A stretch of DNA of 64,000 nt. Source: Litorivivens lipolytica. GTDB lineage: Bacteria; Pseudomonadota; Gammaproteobacteria; Pseudomonadales; Spongiibacteraceae. The notes under the pieces are model-generated. The model was not told where the DNA came from, searched no databases, and saw only the letters and a list, made by a program, of their open reading frames with translations. Below, one piece after another: positions 8,557 to 18,717 of the stretch. The position numbers and the translations under genes were made by a program. Position 1 is the stretch's first letter. Every line of letters begins with the position of its first letter. Location: contig NZ_JACHWY010000001.1 of NCBI RefSeq assembly GCF_014191715.1, positions 248,001 to 312,000 of the forward strand. The letters are read 5' to 3'.

Positions 8557-9465
8557 GTGCTCAGAGTTCTGGCGCAAACCTTCGTTTCTACGCTGCTCGC
8601 CGCGCTGATTGGGGTTCCCGCAATGGCGGCGGAGCCTGCCGAGTGGTTGGAACGCATGTCTCACGCCCACCGGGAATTGAGTTATCAGGGGATCGTAACC
8701 CATCAGGTTGATGATCAACTGGCATCCTACCGCATCGTGCACCGGGTAGTAGACGGTCGCGAATTTGAATTGCTCACACCTTTAGATTCCTCCAGCACCA
8801 AACTTGTCCGCCGCGGGCACAGTATTCACTGCGTGCATCCGGCAGAAAGCATGCTGCGAGCGATCAGCGGCAGCGGTGGGTTTGCCCGCTACTACGACCT
8901 TCGTCTCGAAGAGGGTGCGCGAGTAGCAGGGCGCGATGTGGTGACTCTGCATATAGAACCGCGCGACGTCTTCCGGCTCGGTTATGTCATCTCCCTGGAC
9001 GCGCAGACCGCTATTCCGCTCAAGACTGAAACCCTTGGTCAGCGCGATCAAGTCCTGGAACGTTTTCAGTTCATGTTGTTTGAGCTGGGCGTTGGGGGTG
9101 AGTTAAACGATGCTGAGGCTTACGAGATTGGTCACCGCGAGGTCGTAGAAGAGCAGAAGCGCAAGGCGATGCTGTCCAAGCTATCCTGGAATACCGGATG
9201 GGTTCCCGACGGCTTTATGCTGGCGGAAACTACTGATCGAAAAAATGAAGCGCTGAGTTATACCGATGGCATCAGCATGTTTTCGGTCTTTATGGAGCGC
9301 GCCAGTGACGCCGGTCAGTCTCCTGCGGCCGCTGCCATGCGCAGTGGCGCGACCGTATCCTATACCTACCCGATTCCGGAGCGCGAGCTGGTCGCTACCG
9401 TCATTGGTGAGGTGCCGCTGTTGACGGCTGAGCAGGTTGCCAAATCGCTGGTGGTGAACCCGTGA
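8557..9465 (+). CDS. rseB: Periplasmic sigma-E regulator RseB/MucB
   Basis: A 302-residue exported protein. The N-terminal signal sequence ends near residue 24 (AALIGVPAMA, then AEPAEW). The mature part follows the MucB/RseB pattern, with a lipoprotein-carrier-like first domain (WLERMSHAHRELSYQGI) and a smaller C-terminal domain. RseB binds the periplasmic part of RseA, shields it from proteolysis and senses mislocalised lipids or LPS. GTG start abutting the rseA stop. Part of the rpoE operon. Confidence 0.93.
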   Translation: MLRVLAQTFVSTLLAALIGVPAMAAEPAEWLERMSHAHRELSYQGIVTHQVDDQLASYRIVHRVVDGREFELLTPLDSSSTKLVRRGHSIHCVHPAESMLRAISGSGGFARYYDLRLEEGARVAGRDVVTLHIEPRDVFRLGYVISLDAQTAIPLKTETLGQRDQVLERFQFMLFELGVGGELNDAEAYEIGHREVVEEQKRKAMLSKLSWNTGWVPDGFMLAETTDRKNEALSYTDGISMFSVFMERASDAGQSPAAAAMRSGATVSYTYPIPERELVATVIGEVPLLTAEQVAKSLVVNP

Positions 9466-9950
9466 TGCGCGAATCCGGCCGGGTGGTCGCCATTGAAGAT
9501 GACGCCCTCTGGGTGGAAACCATTCGCCAGTCGAGTTGCGGCAGCTGTGCGGCGCAGAAAGGCTGCGGGCAGGGTTTATTGAATAAGATCGGTGACGGCA
9601 AGCGCAATCACCTCAGGGTATTGCTCGGTGACGTGCCGGCAAGCCGCTTCCAACTGGACTCAGAGGTTGAGTTCAGTGTGCCGGAACATGTGCTGCTGCG
9701 CGGCGCCATGCTGGTCTACCTGCTGCCGCTAATTGCCATGATTGCCGGCATGGGGGTGGCTCACGCCCTGTTTGTCAGCGACAAGCTGGCGGCATTGGGG
9801 GCGCTGCTCGGTTTTGTGGGTGGCATGTTGCTGGTTCGCGTACACCATTGGGTGATCCGCGACCGTTTGGACTACCAGCCCACTGTGGTTGAGCCAGCGG
9901 TTGCGCCAACAGTAGCCCAATCCCCGTCAGTCGCCGCGCCGCGCGCATAG
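9462..9950 (+). CDS. rseC: SoxR-reducing/sigma-E regulatory membrane protein RseC
   Basis: A 162-residue inner-membrane protein. A cysteine-rich N-terminal segment ([13 protein letters not shown], Cys at about 26, 29 and 35) is typical of RseC/MucC, and may hold an Fe-S centre in the RnfB/RsxC-linked SoxR-reducing system. Two membrane helices follow at about 82-104 and 109-127, then a Pro/Val/Ala-rich tail. Start may be GTG 9462 or ATG 9465; both overlap the rseB stop. The degP/mucD protease often found next is absent, and lepA follows instead. Confidence 0.88.
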   Translation: MMRESGRVVAIEDDALWVETIRQSSCGSCAAQKGCGQGLLNKIGDGKRNHLRVLLGDVPASRFQLDSEVEFSVPEHVLLRGAMLVYLLPLIAMIAGMGVAHALFVSDKLAALGALLGFVGGMLLVRVHHWVIRDRLDYQPTVVEPAVAPTVAQSPSVAAPRA

Positions 9951-10044
9951 CCGCGCGGGCGCCGAATGCGATACAATCCCCGCTTTTAGCGCGGCGGGCT
10001 CTAGGCTCCGTCACTCGTCAACGCATCAGGCCTCTGGGGATTGT

Positions 10045-11844
10045 GTGAGCAGTCTTAAACATATCCGAAATTTTTCCATCATTGCCCATATTGACCACGG
10101 CAAGTCCACCATCGCAGATCGTTTCATTCAGGTGTGTGGCGGCCTCACTGCTCGCGAGATGGCTGAACAGGTGCTCGACTCGATGGATATCGAACGCGAG
10201 CGCGGCATCACGATTAAAGCCCAGAGTGTCACGCTGAACTACACGGCACGCGATGGCGAGACCTACGAGCTCAACTTTATTGATACCCCCGGCCACGTCG
10301 ATTTCACCTACGAGGTGTCACGCTCCCTGTCCGCCTGTGAAGGTGCCCTGCTGGTGGTGGATGCGGCTCAGGGGGTTGAAGCTCAATCGGTTGCCAACTG
10401 CTACACGGCGATAGAGCAGAACCTCGAAGTGATCCCGGTTCTGAACAAGATGGACCTGCCGCAGGCCGATCCGGAGCGGGTCAAAAAGGAAATCGAGGAA
10501 ATCATCGGTCTCGACGCCAGCGATGCGGTGGCAGCGAGCGCCAAGTCCGGCATGGGCATCGAGGATATTCTCGAGCAGCTGATCGCCAAGATTCCGCCAC
10601 CTCAAGGTGACCCTGACGGTGAGCTGCAGGCGCTGATTATCGACTCCTGGTTTGATAATTACCTGGGTGTTGTGTCGCTGGTGCGGGTCAAGAACGGCAC
10701 GCTCAAGAAGGGTGATAAAGTCATCGCCAAGAGTATTGGCAAAGCCCACGGCGTTGATGACGTCGGTATTTTTACGCCTAAACTGACCTCTACGAAAATC
10801 TTGCGTGCAGGTGAAGTTGGGTACGTGGTTGCGGGCATCAAGGATATTCACGGTGCCCCGGTTGGCGATACCTTTACTCATGCGGCGACTTCACACGTAC
10901 CTGCTTTACCCGGTTTCCAGAAGATCAAGCCGCAGGTTTATGCAGGCATGTTCACCGTATCGACGGATGACTATGAGGATTTTCGTGAGGCGCTGGCCAA
11001 GCTGACCCTGAACGATGCCTCCCTGTTCTACGAACCGGAAACCTCAGACGCCCTGGGATTCGGTTTTCGCTGCGGTTTTCTCGGCACCCTGCACATGGAG
11101 ATCATTCAGGAGCGTCTCGAGCGCGAGTACGATCTGGACCTGATCACCACCGCCCCCACGGTTATCTATGAAGTGTTGACCAAGCGCAATGAAGTGCTGC
11201 AGGTCGACAACCCGTCATCGCTGCCGGACCCCGGTGAGCTGGAAGAGATGCGAGAGCCTATTGCCCGCGCCAATATTCTTGTACCCCAAGAATTTGTCGG
11301 TAATGTTATCTCGCTGTGTGTGGAAAAGCGCGGCGTACAGAAAGACATGCAGTTTCTGGGGCAGCAGGTCTCGCTGACCTACGAAATTCCGATGAGTGAA
11401 GTCGTACTGGACTTGTTTGATCGCCTGAAATCGGTGAGTAAAGGCTTTGCATCACTGGATTACAGCTTTGAGCGTTTTCAGGCGGCAAATCTGGTGAAAC
11501 TCGACGTCTTGATCAATGGTGAGCGGGTGGATGCGCTGGCCATGATCGTACACCGGGATTTTGCTGCCAGCCGTGGTCGGTCGTTGGTTGAGAAAATGAA
11601 AGAGCTGATTCCCCGGCAGATGTTTGATGTGGCCATTCAGGCCGCAATTGGCGGGCACGTTATTGCACGGCAAACTGTGAAGGCCCTGCGCAAAAATGTT
11701 ACCGCAAAATGCTATGGTGGCGACGTATCGCGCAAGCGCAAGCTTCTCGAAAAACAAAAAGCGGGTAAAAAACGCATGAAGATGGTGGGCAAGGTGGAAA
11801 TTCCCCAGTCCGCGTTCCTCGCAGTTCTCAAGGTTGATAGCTGA
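10045..11844 (+). CDS. lepA: Elongation factor 4 (LepA GTPase)
   Basis: A 599-residue translational GTPase, full length. G1 AHIDHGKST is near residue 13. G2 falls in the [12 protein letters not shown] segment, G3 is DTPGHVDF and G4 is NKMD. The EF-G-like domains and the LepA-specific C-terminal domain ([18 protein letters not shown]) are present. EF4 acts on stalled ribosomes or during initiation and assembly. GTG start; homologues begin at this point ([16 protein letters not shown]). It sits upstream of lepB, as in most proteobacteria, and its stop overlaps the lepB start (TGATG). Confidence 0.98.
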   Translation: MSSLKHIRNFSIIAHIDHGKSTIADRFIQVCGGLTAREMAEQVLDSMDIERERGITIKAQSVTLNYTARDGETYELNFIDTPGHVDFTYEVSRSLSACEGALLVVDAAQGVEAQSVANCYTAIEQNLEVIPVLNKMDLPQADPERVKKEIEEIIGLDASDAVAASAKSGMGIEDILEQLIAKIPPPQGDPDGELQALIIDSWFDNYLGVVSLVRVKNGTLKKGDKVIAKSIGKAHGVDDVGIFTPKLTSTKILRAGEVGYVVAGIKDIHGAPVGDTFTHAATSHVPALPGFQKIKPQVYAGMFTVSTDDYEDFREALAKLTLNDASLFYEPETSDALGFGFRCGFLGTLHMEIIQERLEREYDLDLITTAPTVIYEVLTKRNEVLQVDNPSSLPDPGELEEMREPIARANILVPQEFVGNVISLCVEKRGVQKDMQFLGQQVSLTYEIPMSEVVLDLFDRLKSVSKGFASLDYSFERFQAANLVKLDVLINGERVDALAMIVHRDFAASRGRSLVEKMKELIPRQMFDVAIQAAIGGHVIARQTVKALRKNVTAKCYGGDVSRKRKLLEKQKAGKKRMKMVGKVEIPQSAFLAVLKVDS

Positions 11845-12899
11845 TGGTAAACAATTTGTTGCTGGTGGTCAGTGCGCTGACACTTATCGTTTGGACTGTG
11901 CAGGAAATTCGCGGTCGTCGCCAGCTTGCCGATGCACTGTCCTGGTGTGCGGATCACAAAAAAGAAAATTCCGAGCAGTCTCTGCTCTCGCAAGTGGTAC
12001 CGGGGTGGTGGAACTCGACCACGGTGTTTATCAATATCCTGTGGATGGCCTGGTTTGCCAGCGTTGTGCTGGTAAAAGACGGTGATTTTGCGCTGGTGCT
12101 GGTGGTGGTGACCGCGCTAGCCGGCCTGATTGCACTACTGGATAAATTTGCCTTCACCCGGCGCCGTGAGTTTCTGGTGACCGAAGGCAATATTGCGGTC
12201 TACCTGAAATTCAGCGTTAAAGCCGATTTCGAATCCCTCAAGGAGCGTTTGGCAAGCCAGCTACCGATTGCGGAAAACGCAAAATCATTTTTCCCGGTCT
12301 TGCTGGTGGTATTGGTGCTGCGCTCCTTTGTCGCCGAACCCTTTCAAATTCCTTCTGCTTCCATGGTGCCCAGCCTCGAGGTTGGGGACTATATTCTGGT
12401 TAACAAGTTCAGCTACGGCGTGCGTCTGCCCGTGGTTGGCACCAAAATTGTCGAGGTCGGTGAGCCGGAGCGGGGCGATGTGATGGTGTTTTTCCCACCT
12501 CATGACAGCCGTTATTTCATTAAGCGCGTAGTGGGTTTGCCCGGCGATGAGCTGGTATATCGTGACAAAGTGCTCTACGTGAATGGCAAGGAGATGACGC
12601 AGCAGTTATTGGCTGAAGTGCCTCCGCTAAATCCCAGCGAACACATTCTTCGCGAGTCGCTTGGTGACCGCGAGCATCTGATCCGCACCGAGTTACGGCA
12701 GGATCGTGGTGATTTCAGAGTGGTGGTCGAGCCCGGTCACTACTTTATGATGGGCGACAACCGGGATAACAGTAGTGACAGCCGAGTATGGGGCGCTGTA
12801 CCGGAAGCCAATATTGTTGGTAAGGCCTTCGCCATCTGGATGCATTGGCGCTCCATTAGTGAGTTGCCCAGCTTTGATAGAGTGGGAACGATCCGTTGA
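11844..12899 (+). CDS. lepB: Signal peptidase I
   Basis: A 351-residue membrane serine protease that cleaves Sec and Tat signal peptides. It carries an N-terminal membrane anchor, further hydrophobic segments at about 50-95, and another at about 150-163 just before the catalytic region. The catalytic serine is in PSASMVPSLEVGDYILVNK (about residue 173). The general-base lysine is in RYFIKRVVGLPGDEL, and the signature GDNRDNSSDSR lies near the C-terminus. Longer than E. coli LepB (324 residues), mainly through N-terminal membrane segments. Overlaps lepA by one base. Confidence 0.97.
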   Translation: MVNNLLLVVSALTLIVWTVQEIRGRRQLADALSWCADHKKENSEQSLLSQVVPGWWNSTTVFINILWMAWFASVVLVKDGDFALVLVVVTALAGLIALLDKFAFTRRREFLVTEGNIAVYLKFSVKADFESLKERLASQLPIAENAKSFFPVLLVVLVLRSFVAEPFQIPSASMVPSLEVGDYILVNKFSYGVRLPVVGTKIVEVGEPERGDVMVFFPPHDSRYFIKRVVGLPGDELVYRDKVLYVNGKEMTQQLLAEVPPLNPSEHILRESLGDREHLIRTELRQDRGDFRVVVEPGHYFMMGDNRDNSSDSRVWGAVPEANIVGKAFAIWMHWRSISELPSFDRVGTIR

Positions 12900-12929
12900 T
12901 CGCACCTGCATAATAACAAGGAGTCAACG

Positions 12930-13307
12930 ATGCAATTACCTTACAAACAGCGTGGCCTCGGTATTATCCAGTGGGCGGTGATTATCTCGGTCGCTGGCCT
13001 GCTGGGCTTGTGTGCGTTCCGACTGGTCCCGATTTATTTGGATCATGTGACCATTCGGCAGGTGGTTAAAAATGCCGCGAACGATCCAGCGTCCAAGGAA
13101 ATGACCGCGTCGGAGATTCGCAAGTCCATGCAAGGTGCGTTTATTACGAACCGCATTGAGACCATCGACTTGAGAGATATCAAGTTCAAGACGGAGCGCA
13201 ATGTCATCATCATGGATGCACGCTATGAAGTGCGAGTCCCGCTGATTTACAACATCGATGCGGTGGTTAAGTTTGACAATCTTGTCTACGAGATCCCGCG
13301 TCGCTAA
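12930..13307 (+). CDS. DUF4845 single-pass membrane protein
   Basis: A 125-residue protein with one membrane helix at about residues 11-31 (IIQWAVIISVAGLLGLCAF) and a short extracytoplasmic domain. This fits the DUF4845 family, which commonly lies between lepB and rnc in Pseudomonas-like genomes. The pilin-like N-terminus (QRGLGIIQWAV) resembles a type IV prepilin, but the cleavage-site glycine/glutamate pattern is incomplete. Its function is unknown. AAGGAG ribosome binding site; the stop overlaps the rnc start (TAATG). Confidence 0.85.
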   Translation: MQLPYKQRGLGIIQWAVIISVAGLLGLCAFRLVPIYLDHVTIRQVVKNAANDPASKEMTASEIRKSMQGAFITNRIETIDLRDIKFKTERNVIIMDARYEVRVPLIYNIDAVVKFDNLVYEIPRR

Positions 13308-13984
13308 TGTCTGACTACCGCAAGCTCTCTAATCACTTGGGCTATGTGTTTCAGGACACAGCCCTGTTGGAGCGAGCACTGCGCCATCGTTCAGCCGGGA
13401 AAGACAACAATGAACGGCTGGAGTTTCTGGGTGATGCGGTATTGAGTCTGGTCATTGCCGAGGCGCTGAGTCAGCACTTTCCTTCTGCCCCAGAGGGTGA
13501 ATTAAGCAGAATGCGCGCCAGCCTTGTAAAAGGCGCGACCCTTGCCAAAGTCGCCAGAGAATTTGAGTTGGGCGACTACGTTCTACTTGGTGGTGGTGAG
13601 CTTAAAAGCGGTGGCCATCGCCGCGATTCCATACTTGCTGACGTCGTGGAGGCGCTAATCGGCGCGATTTACACCGAAGCCGGCTTCGCCACCGCGCGCG
13701 ACTGCGTGCAGCGATGGTTTAAAGCGCGCATGGAATCCTTGTCGTCCGGGGAGGCACTGAAAGATGCCAAAACCCGGCTTCAGGAATTTCTGCAGGCCCG
13801 AGCAGAAGCGTTGCCAGACTATAGTTTGGTGGAACAATCCGGGTTGGCCCACGAACAGCAGTTTGAAGTGAGTTGCCGTACCGCTCTGCACCCGGAGCCG
13901 GTGCAGGCGCGTGCCGGGTCTCGCAAGAAAGCAGAGCAGGCCGCAGCGCAGGCCATGTTAGACATACTACAGAGCAAATCATGA
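13307..13984 (+). CDS. rnc: Ribonuclease III
   Basis: A 225-residue double-strand-specific endoribonuclease that processes rRNA precursors and regulatory RNAs. The catalytic signature [13 protein letters not shown] is near residue 34, the second acidic motif is in [15 protein letters not shown], and a C-terminal double-stranded RNA-binding domain starts at about residue 152. Full length. Coupled by overlap to both neighbours (TAATG upstream, ATGA with era). Confidence 0.98.
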   Translation: MSDYRKLSNHLGYVFQDTALLERALRHRSAGKDNNERLEFLGDAVLSLVIAEALSQHFPSAPEGELSRMRASLVKGATLAKVAREFELGDYVLLGGGELKSGGHRRDSILADVVEALIGAIYTEAGFATARDCVQRWFKARMESLSSGEALKDAKTRLQEFLQARAEALPDYSLVEQSGLAHEQQFEVSCRTALHPEPVQARAGSRKKAEQAAAQAMLDILQSKS

Positions 13985-14874
13985 CAGAAAGCCGTTGCGG
14001 ATATATCGCGATTGTCGGTCGCCCCAATGTGGGCAAATCTACCCTGCTGAATCATATTCTGGGGCAGAAAATCAGTATTACCTCGCGTAAGCCCCAGACC
14101 ACCCGCCACCGGGTATTGGGGATTAAGACCCGTGACCAGATCCAGGCGATCTATGTTGATACGCCCGGCCTGCACCGCGGTCAGAAGCGCGCCATTAACC
14201 GCTATATGAACCGGGCTGCTACCACCAGCCTGCGCGATGTAGATGTGATTGCCTTTGTGATTGAAGCCGGGCGATGGACCGAGGAAGATGCCTGGGTGCT
14301 GGAGCAGTTAAAGAACTACCAGTGCCCCGTTTTGCTGGTTATCAACAAAGTCGACAAGCTCGAAGACAAGGCCGAGCTGCTACCCTTCATTGCCGCGCGC
14401 AACAGCGAGCATAACTATGCGCAGGTTGTACCGGTGTCGGCGCTGCGGGCAGATAACCTGACTGCGCTGGAGCAGACGCTGGATGCCTACTTGCCGGAAG
14501 GTCCGCACTTTTTCGACGAAGAGCAAATTACTGACCGCAGCATGCGCTTTCTTACGGCAGAGATTGTCCGAGAAAAAATTACTCGCCAACTCGGCGATGA
14601 ATTGCCCTACGCAATGACCGTGGAGATTGAGCAGTACAAGCTTGAGCGCGGTGTGACGCATATCAGTGCTGCAATCTATGTTGAGCGTGACGGCCAGAAG
14701 AAAATCCTGATAGGCAAAGGTGGCTCGCGCCTGAAATCCATCGGGAGAGAGGCTCGTCTGGACATCGAGAAACTCATTGATGGCAAAGTGATGCTGAATT
14801 TGTGGGTCAAAATCAAATCCGGTTGGTCTGATGACGAGCGCGCTCTGCGCAGTCTGGGCTACGACGACGAATAA
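13981..14874 (+). CDS. era: GTPase Era
   Basis: A 297-residue GTPase for 16S rRNA/30S maturation. G1 is GRPNVGKS (residues about 12-19), G3 DTPG and G4 NKVD. A C-terminal KH domain includes [15 protein letters not shown]. The ATG at 13981 overlapping the rnc stop is chosen over an upstream in-frame start at 13873, which would add 36 residues read from the rnc frame region and not found in homologues. Confidence 0.98.
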   Translation: MTESRCGYIAIVGRPNVGKSTLLNHILGQKISITSRKPQTTRHRVLGIKTRDQIQAIYVDTPGLHRGQKRAINRYMNRAATTSLRDVDVIAFVIEAGRWTEEDAWVLEQLKNYQCPVLLVINKVDKLEDKAELLPFIAARNSEHNYAQVVPVSALRADNLTALEQTLDAYLPEGPHFFDEEQITDRSMRFLTAEIVREKITRQLGDELPYAMTVEIEQYKLERGVTHISAAIYVERDGQKKILIGKGGSRLKSIGREARLDIEKLIDGKVMLNLWVKIKSGWSDDERALRSLGYDDE

Positions 14875-14875
14875 G

Positions 14876-15601
14876 ATGGAACAGGACTTCGAACCTGCTT
14901 TCCTGCTTCATCACCGCCCGTTTAGGGATTCCAGTCTGATCATCGAACTCTTTACGCAATATCAGGGGCGTTTGGGTGCGGTTGCCCGCAGTGCACGGGG
15001 TACCAGCGCCAAGGCCCGTGAGCGCGCCAGCGTGTTGCAGCCGTTTCAGTTGCTGGACATCAGCTGTACCGGTCGCGGTGACCTGAAAACACTGGCCAGT
15101 GCAGAAGTGCGCGAGCGCCGCAGCCTGAAAGGCGATGCCCTGTACGCAGCCCTGTATTTGAACGAGCTTAGCCTTAGAGCGCTTCATCGCTGTGATCCGC
15201 ACCCGCGCTTGTGGCAGAGTTATGCTCAAAGCTTGAGTCAGCTTGAGCAGTGGTCGAGCGGCGATCGGGGCACCTTGGAAACCATCCTGCGCTTTTATGA
15301 GCTGACGCTGCTCGAACAATTAGGCTATGGTTTGAGTTTTGGGCCGGAGTTGGAACACGATACGGCCTACCAGCTCGATCCCGAGGGAGGGTTCAAAGTG
15401 GCACCCCCATCGGCTCCCCATTTCCTGGGGCGAGAGTTGCGTGAGCTCTCGCCGGCGGGTGTGGATGAGTACAGTGGCCTGCCACAGTGGCGCGCGGAAC
15501 AACTTCGCTTGTTGAAGAGTGTATGCCGGCAGGCGCTGGTTCCCTTGATCGGGCGTGAGCCTCTCAAAAGTCGGGAACTGTTTAGAGGGCGAAACCAGTG
15601 A
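14876..15601 (+). CDS. recO: DNA repair protein RecO
   Basis: A 241-residue recombination mediator of the RecFOR pathway, which helps RecA displace SSB. It has an N-terminal OB-fold (PAFLLHHRPFRDSSLIIELFT), a central helical region (LYAALYLNELSLRAL, FYELTLLEQLGYG) and a C-terminus without an evident zinc site. The start at 14876 lies one base past the era stop. The stop overlaps acpS directly; pdxJ, often found between these two genes, is missing. Confidence 0.95.
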   Translation: MEQDFEPAFLLHHRPFRDSSLIIELFTQYQGRLGAVARSARGTSAKARERASVLQPFQLLDISCTGRGDLKTLASAEVRERRSLKGDALYAALYLNELSLRALHRCDPHPRLWQSYAQSLSQLEQWSSGDRGTLETILRFYELTLLEQLGYGLSFGPELEHDTAYQLDPEGGFKVAPPSAPHFLGRELRELSPAGVDEYSGLPQWRAEQLRLLKSVCRQALVPLIGREPLKSRELFRGRNQ

Positions 15602-15975
15602 TCGTGGGTATAGGAACCGATCTAATTTACATTGCACGGGTAGAGGCTACCTGGAATCGCTTTGGTGAGCGCTTTCTGGCACGCCTGTTATCTGCCGGTG
15701 AGCGCCGGCAATTTGAAGCGAGGGGGTGTAACCCGAGTTATCTCGCCAAGCGCTTTGCAGCGAAAGAGGCCGCAGCCAAGGCCTTGGGTGTTGGCATTGG
15801 GGAGCACGCCCGGTTATGTGAAATCGAGGTGCTGAATAACCAACAGGGCAAACCGGAGCTTCAATTCTACGGGGCTGCGGCGGAGACGATTAAACGGCAG
15901 GGTATTACAAGCAGTCATATTGCGCTGACGGATGAATCGGATCTGGCGCAGGCCTTTGTGGTGCTTGAGCGCTGA
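15598..15975 (+). CDS. acpS: Holo-[acyl-carrier-protein] synthase
   Basis: A 125-residue 4'-phosphopantetheinyl transferase that activates acyl carrier protein using coenzyme A. Metal-binding Asp lies in GIGTDL (residue 7-8) and the Glu in FAAKEAAAKALG, as in all AcpS. GTG start overlapping the recO stop. It is the last gene of the rpoE-lepA-rnc-era block and converges on the sensor kinase. Confidence 0.97.
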   Translation: MIVGIGTDLIYIARVEATWNRFGERFLARLLSAGERRQFEARGCNPSYLAKRFAAKEAAAKALGVGIGEHARLCEIEVLNNQQGKPELQFYGAAAETIKRQGITSSHIALTDESDLAQAFVVLER

Positions 15976-15981
15976 TTAAAC

Positions 15982-18591
15982 TCAGGCCAAACTCGTTGAG
16001 TCGGCCGTCTCTTCGGCGTGCCAAGCCAATAGTGCATCCATTGCCTTCAGGCTTTCCTCGGCGGTCTTCCAGACCTGTGATGTCAGACCTTCATTGATCT
16101 CTGATTGAATCGTTTCCATCTGCAGCTCAAGCGCCGGTACCCCCACATAACGGCAGGCGCCGAGCAGTTGGTGAGTCAATGACCGAACCGCTTCGCTGTC
16201 GCGTTCACTGACGGCACTTTTCCATTCTTCACGGGTTGCTTCCAGACTGAACAGAAAGCGTTTCAACAGGACCTTGGCAAGTTCAGGTTGGTGATTGGCG
16301 CGTTCGATACAGAGGGCTTGGCTGACGACGGCCTCGCCATCGCTGTGAGCCTGCAGCAGCTGTGCCAGGGTTGTCAGAGTCATCGGCTTAAGCAGTACCC
16401 TGTCGAACAACGCCAGCGCTGCGGACTCGCTCTCATCCGGCAGATGTGCCGAAAGGGCGACCAGATAACTGTTCTTGTTTAAGGCGCATTGGCGAATAGC
16501 GCGCGCCGTTTCTGTACCGTTCATATCCGGCATCTGAAGATCCAGGATGATCAGCGGGTAAGACTGATGTTCGCACAGTGCGACTGCCTCGCGACCGCTG
16601 GCGCACAGTGTGCCATTGGTGCCGAGTTCTTCCAGCAGCGCGCTGAGCAGCAGGCGGTTACTGTCGTTGTCGTCGACAACCAGCACGGAGCTGGTGGGGG
16701 CCGGTTGCGGTCCGGCGCGTTCGTCACGCCCCTGCAGCGCCTCTAGCAATTTGCGCTCACTCAAGGGCTTTTGCAGGAATACGTGGTCTTGCCGCGCCAG
16801 CACACCGGCGAGACTGGGCAGCAAAATAATGACGTCGGGGTGGGCTGTTAGCTGCGCTTCGGCGGCAGAAAAACTGTGCTGACTGGCAAAGCCGGCAATT
16901 AGTGTATTGCCGCTTCCGGTTATCGCTAACAGCTCTTCCAACTGACCATGGCTTTCCACCTCATAAGCATGCGCCCGGAGGCGGCGCCTCAGGGCACGGC
17001 GGGCATCTGGATTTTCTTCCCAGATATGAACGGTAATGCCTTTAGCTTCTACCGGGAGCGCTTTCGTTGTTTCCGGTGTTAAGGGCAGGCGAACCTCAAA
17101 GTGTGCGCCGCGCCCGAGCTCACTGTTGACCTGAATGCTCCCGCCCATCAGGTCTGTCAGCCGTTTTACTACAGCCAGACCAAGCCCGGTCCCACCGTGT
17201 TGGCGCGTGTCAGTGCCATCCAGTTGCTGGAACGCCTGAAATAGCTTGGATTGTTCCGGCGAGCTGATACCGATCCCGGTATCGATGACGCTCAGGCTGA
17301 TGAGTCCTGACTCGGTCTCTTCGGCTCGCAGGTGAATTAGAACCTGCCCTGCGTCGGTAAATTTGACCGCATTACTGATCAGGTTGGTGAGCAGTTGTTT
17401 CAGACGAGCAGAATCTCCCATGACCCGAAGTGGGAGCGGTTCTTCCGCATCAACAATGAGCTCAATGCCTTTGTCGGCGGCCTGCTGGGAGAACAGACTG
17501 GCGCTTTCTTCAATCACTGGTAGTAGATCGAAGGGCTGATACTGGAGTGAGAATTTGCCCGCCTCGATCTTGGATAGATCCAGAATGTCATTCAGTACCC
17601 GCAGGAGGTGCTCCGCGGAATGTTTGATGGTGTCGATATATTCCCGGCGACGGGGATTGGTTTCTGATTGCAGCAACACGTTGCAGAAGCCAAGTATGCC
17701 CGTTAGCGGCGTCCTCACCTCATGACTGGTGTTGGCCAGAAACTCCGATTTGGACTGGCTGGCCGACAGGGCTTCTTCCCGGGCCAGTGCCAACTCCATA
17801 TTGCTGATTTCAAGGCTTTCCAGTGTGCGCTGCAGATCCTGATTACTGTGCTCGACTTCGTTTTTCAGCTGCCGCAGATGTTGCTGGGTGCGATGAGCCA
17901 GCTCATTGATTGCGCTAAACAGAAGCTGCCAGTCGCGATTCTTTGAATGGGGCAGGCGGGTACTCCAGTCGTGCTGATCGAGGTTGCTGAGTAGCTGGTG
18001 GGTCTGCTTGATGGAGTTGTCGAAATTTCGGGTCAGGCGGCCGCCGAGGTAAACCACCAGCAAAAGACTCAACAATAGCCATACCAGACTGAGTGCGATA
18101 ACGCCGTAGCGGGCCTGAAGAAAGTGATTGTGGCTGGAGGTGATAACGGCCCAACCCAGCTGCGCAGGCTCGGTGCCGGATGTCGGCGAGAGATCGGTAT
18201 GGTCGTAGCGATAGACCGGCCAATAGGCGGTTAACTGCTGCTCGTGCCAGACCGGGCTGCCGCGCTCGAAGGGCAGGCTAAGATTGGGTTTGATCGGCGC
18301 ACCGCGCTGTCCAAGCCAGTTCCCGTCCATGTCCAACAGGCCGGCACCCACGGTCTGCCGGTCGAAGCTGCTGGCAAGAAGGTCGTCAAGGCCTTCTGAG
18401 TCACCCTGGCGCAGCGCGGCCGCGGCATGCCGGGCCAGCAGGCGGGCCGAGCGTTCCGCCAGTGTTTCGTCGAGGTGGTGAACCTCCGTCAGGTAGCTTT
18501 TCAGCAGAAACAGCCCGGTGCCACCCGCAACCAGCAGGAAGGGCAGGATTGCCAGTACCATGATCTGCTGGCGGATGGCTAGCTTGGGCAT
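15982..18591 (-). CDS. barA: Hybrid sensor histidine kinase, BarA/GacS type
   Basis: An 869-residue tripartite kinase. The order is TM1 (about 9-30), a periplasmic sensor loop of about 130 residues, TM2 (162-184), HAMP, then coiled coil. HisKA follows with phospho-His in NTSHEVRTPLTG (about 290), then HATPase (N box NLISNAVKF, G boxes DTGIG and GGTGLGL). A receiver-like domain (about 518-620) lacks an obvious phospho-acceptor. A canonical receiver has Asp in IILDLQMPD (about 684), and Hpt has His in LTHQLLGACRYVG (about 807). The family drives UvrY/GacA and CsrA-titrating small RNAs. The start at MPKLAIRQQ is preferred over an upstream in-frame codon at 18678. Divergent from cysM. Confidence 0.93.
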   Translation of the reverse strand: MPKLAIRQQIMVLAILPFLLVAGGTGLFLLKSYLTEVHHLDETLAERSARLLARHAAAALRQGDSEGLDDLLASSFDRQTVGAGLLDMDGNWLGQRGAPIKPNLSLPFERGSPVWHEQQLTAYWPVYRYDHTDLSPTSGTEPAQLGWAVITSSHNHFLQARYGVIALSLVWLLLSLLLVVYLGGRLTRNFDNSIKQTHQLLSNLDQHDWSTRLPHSKNRDWQLLFSAINELAHRTQQHLRQLKNEVEHSNQDLQRTLESLEISNMELALAREEALSASQSKSEFLANTSHEVRTPLTGILGFCNVLLQSETNPRRREYIDTIKHSAEHLLRVLNDILDLSKIEAGKFSLQYQPFDLLPVIEESASLFSQQAADKGIELIVDAEEPLPLRVMGDSARLKQLLTNLISNAVKFTDAGQVLIHLRAEETESGLISLSVIDTGIGISSPEQSKLFQAFQQLDGTDTRQHGGTGLGLAVVKRLTDLMGGSIQVNSELGRGAHFEVRLPLTPETTKALPVEAKGITVHIWEENPDARRALRRRLRAHAYEVESHGQLEELLAITGSGNTLIAGFASQHSFSAAEAQLTAHPDVIILLPSLAGVLARQDHVFLQKPLSERKLLEALQGRDERAGPQPAPTSSVLVVDDNDSNRLLLSALLEELGTNGTLCASGREAVALCEHQSYPLIILDLQMPDMNGTETARAIRQCALNKNSYLVALSAHLPDESESAALALFDRVLLKPMTLTTLAQLLQAHSDGEAVVSQALCIERANHQPELAKVLLKRFLFSLEATREEWKSAVSERDSEAVRSLTHQLLGACRYVGVPALELQMETIQSEINEGLTSQVWKTAEESLKAMDALLAWHAEETADSTSLA

Positions 18592-18679
18592 TGGAAGCGG
18601 GCGCCTTGCATTAATGGTAAACTTCGCGGGCAGCGGATAGTGAGTGTGAATATGCCCAACTCTTCCGCGTAAATCCACC

Positions 18680-18685
18680 TATAAT
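18680..18685 (+). promoter_or_regulatory. Candidate -10 element of cysM
   Basis: A perfect TATAAT lies 33 bp upstream of the cysM start in the region divergent from the kinase gene. No convincing -35 element is visible at 16-18 bp. Confidence 0.4.
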
Positions 18686-18717
18686 ACCCGCCTCAAATAA
18701 GGTATCTGGCGCAGTAC

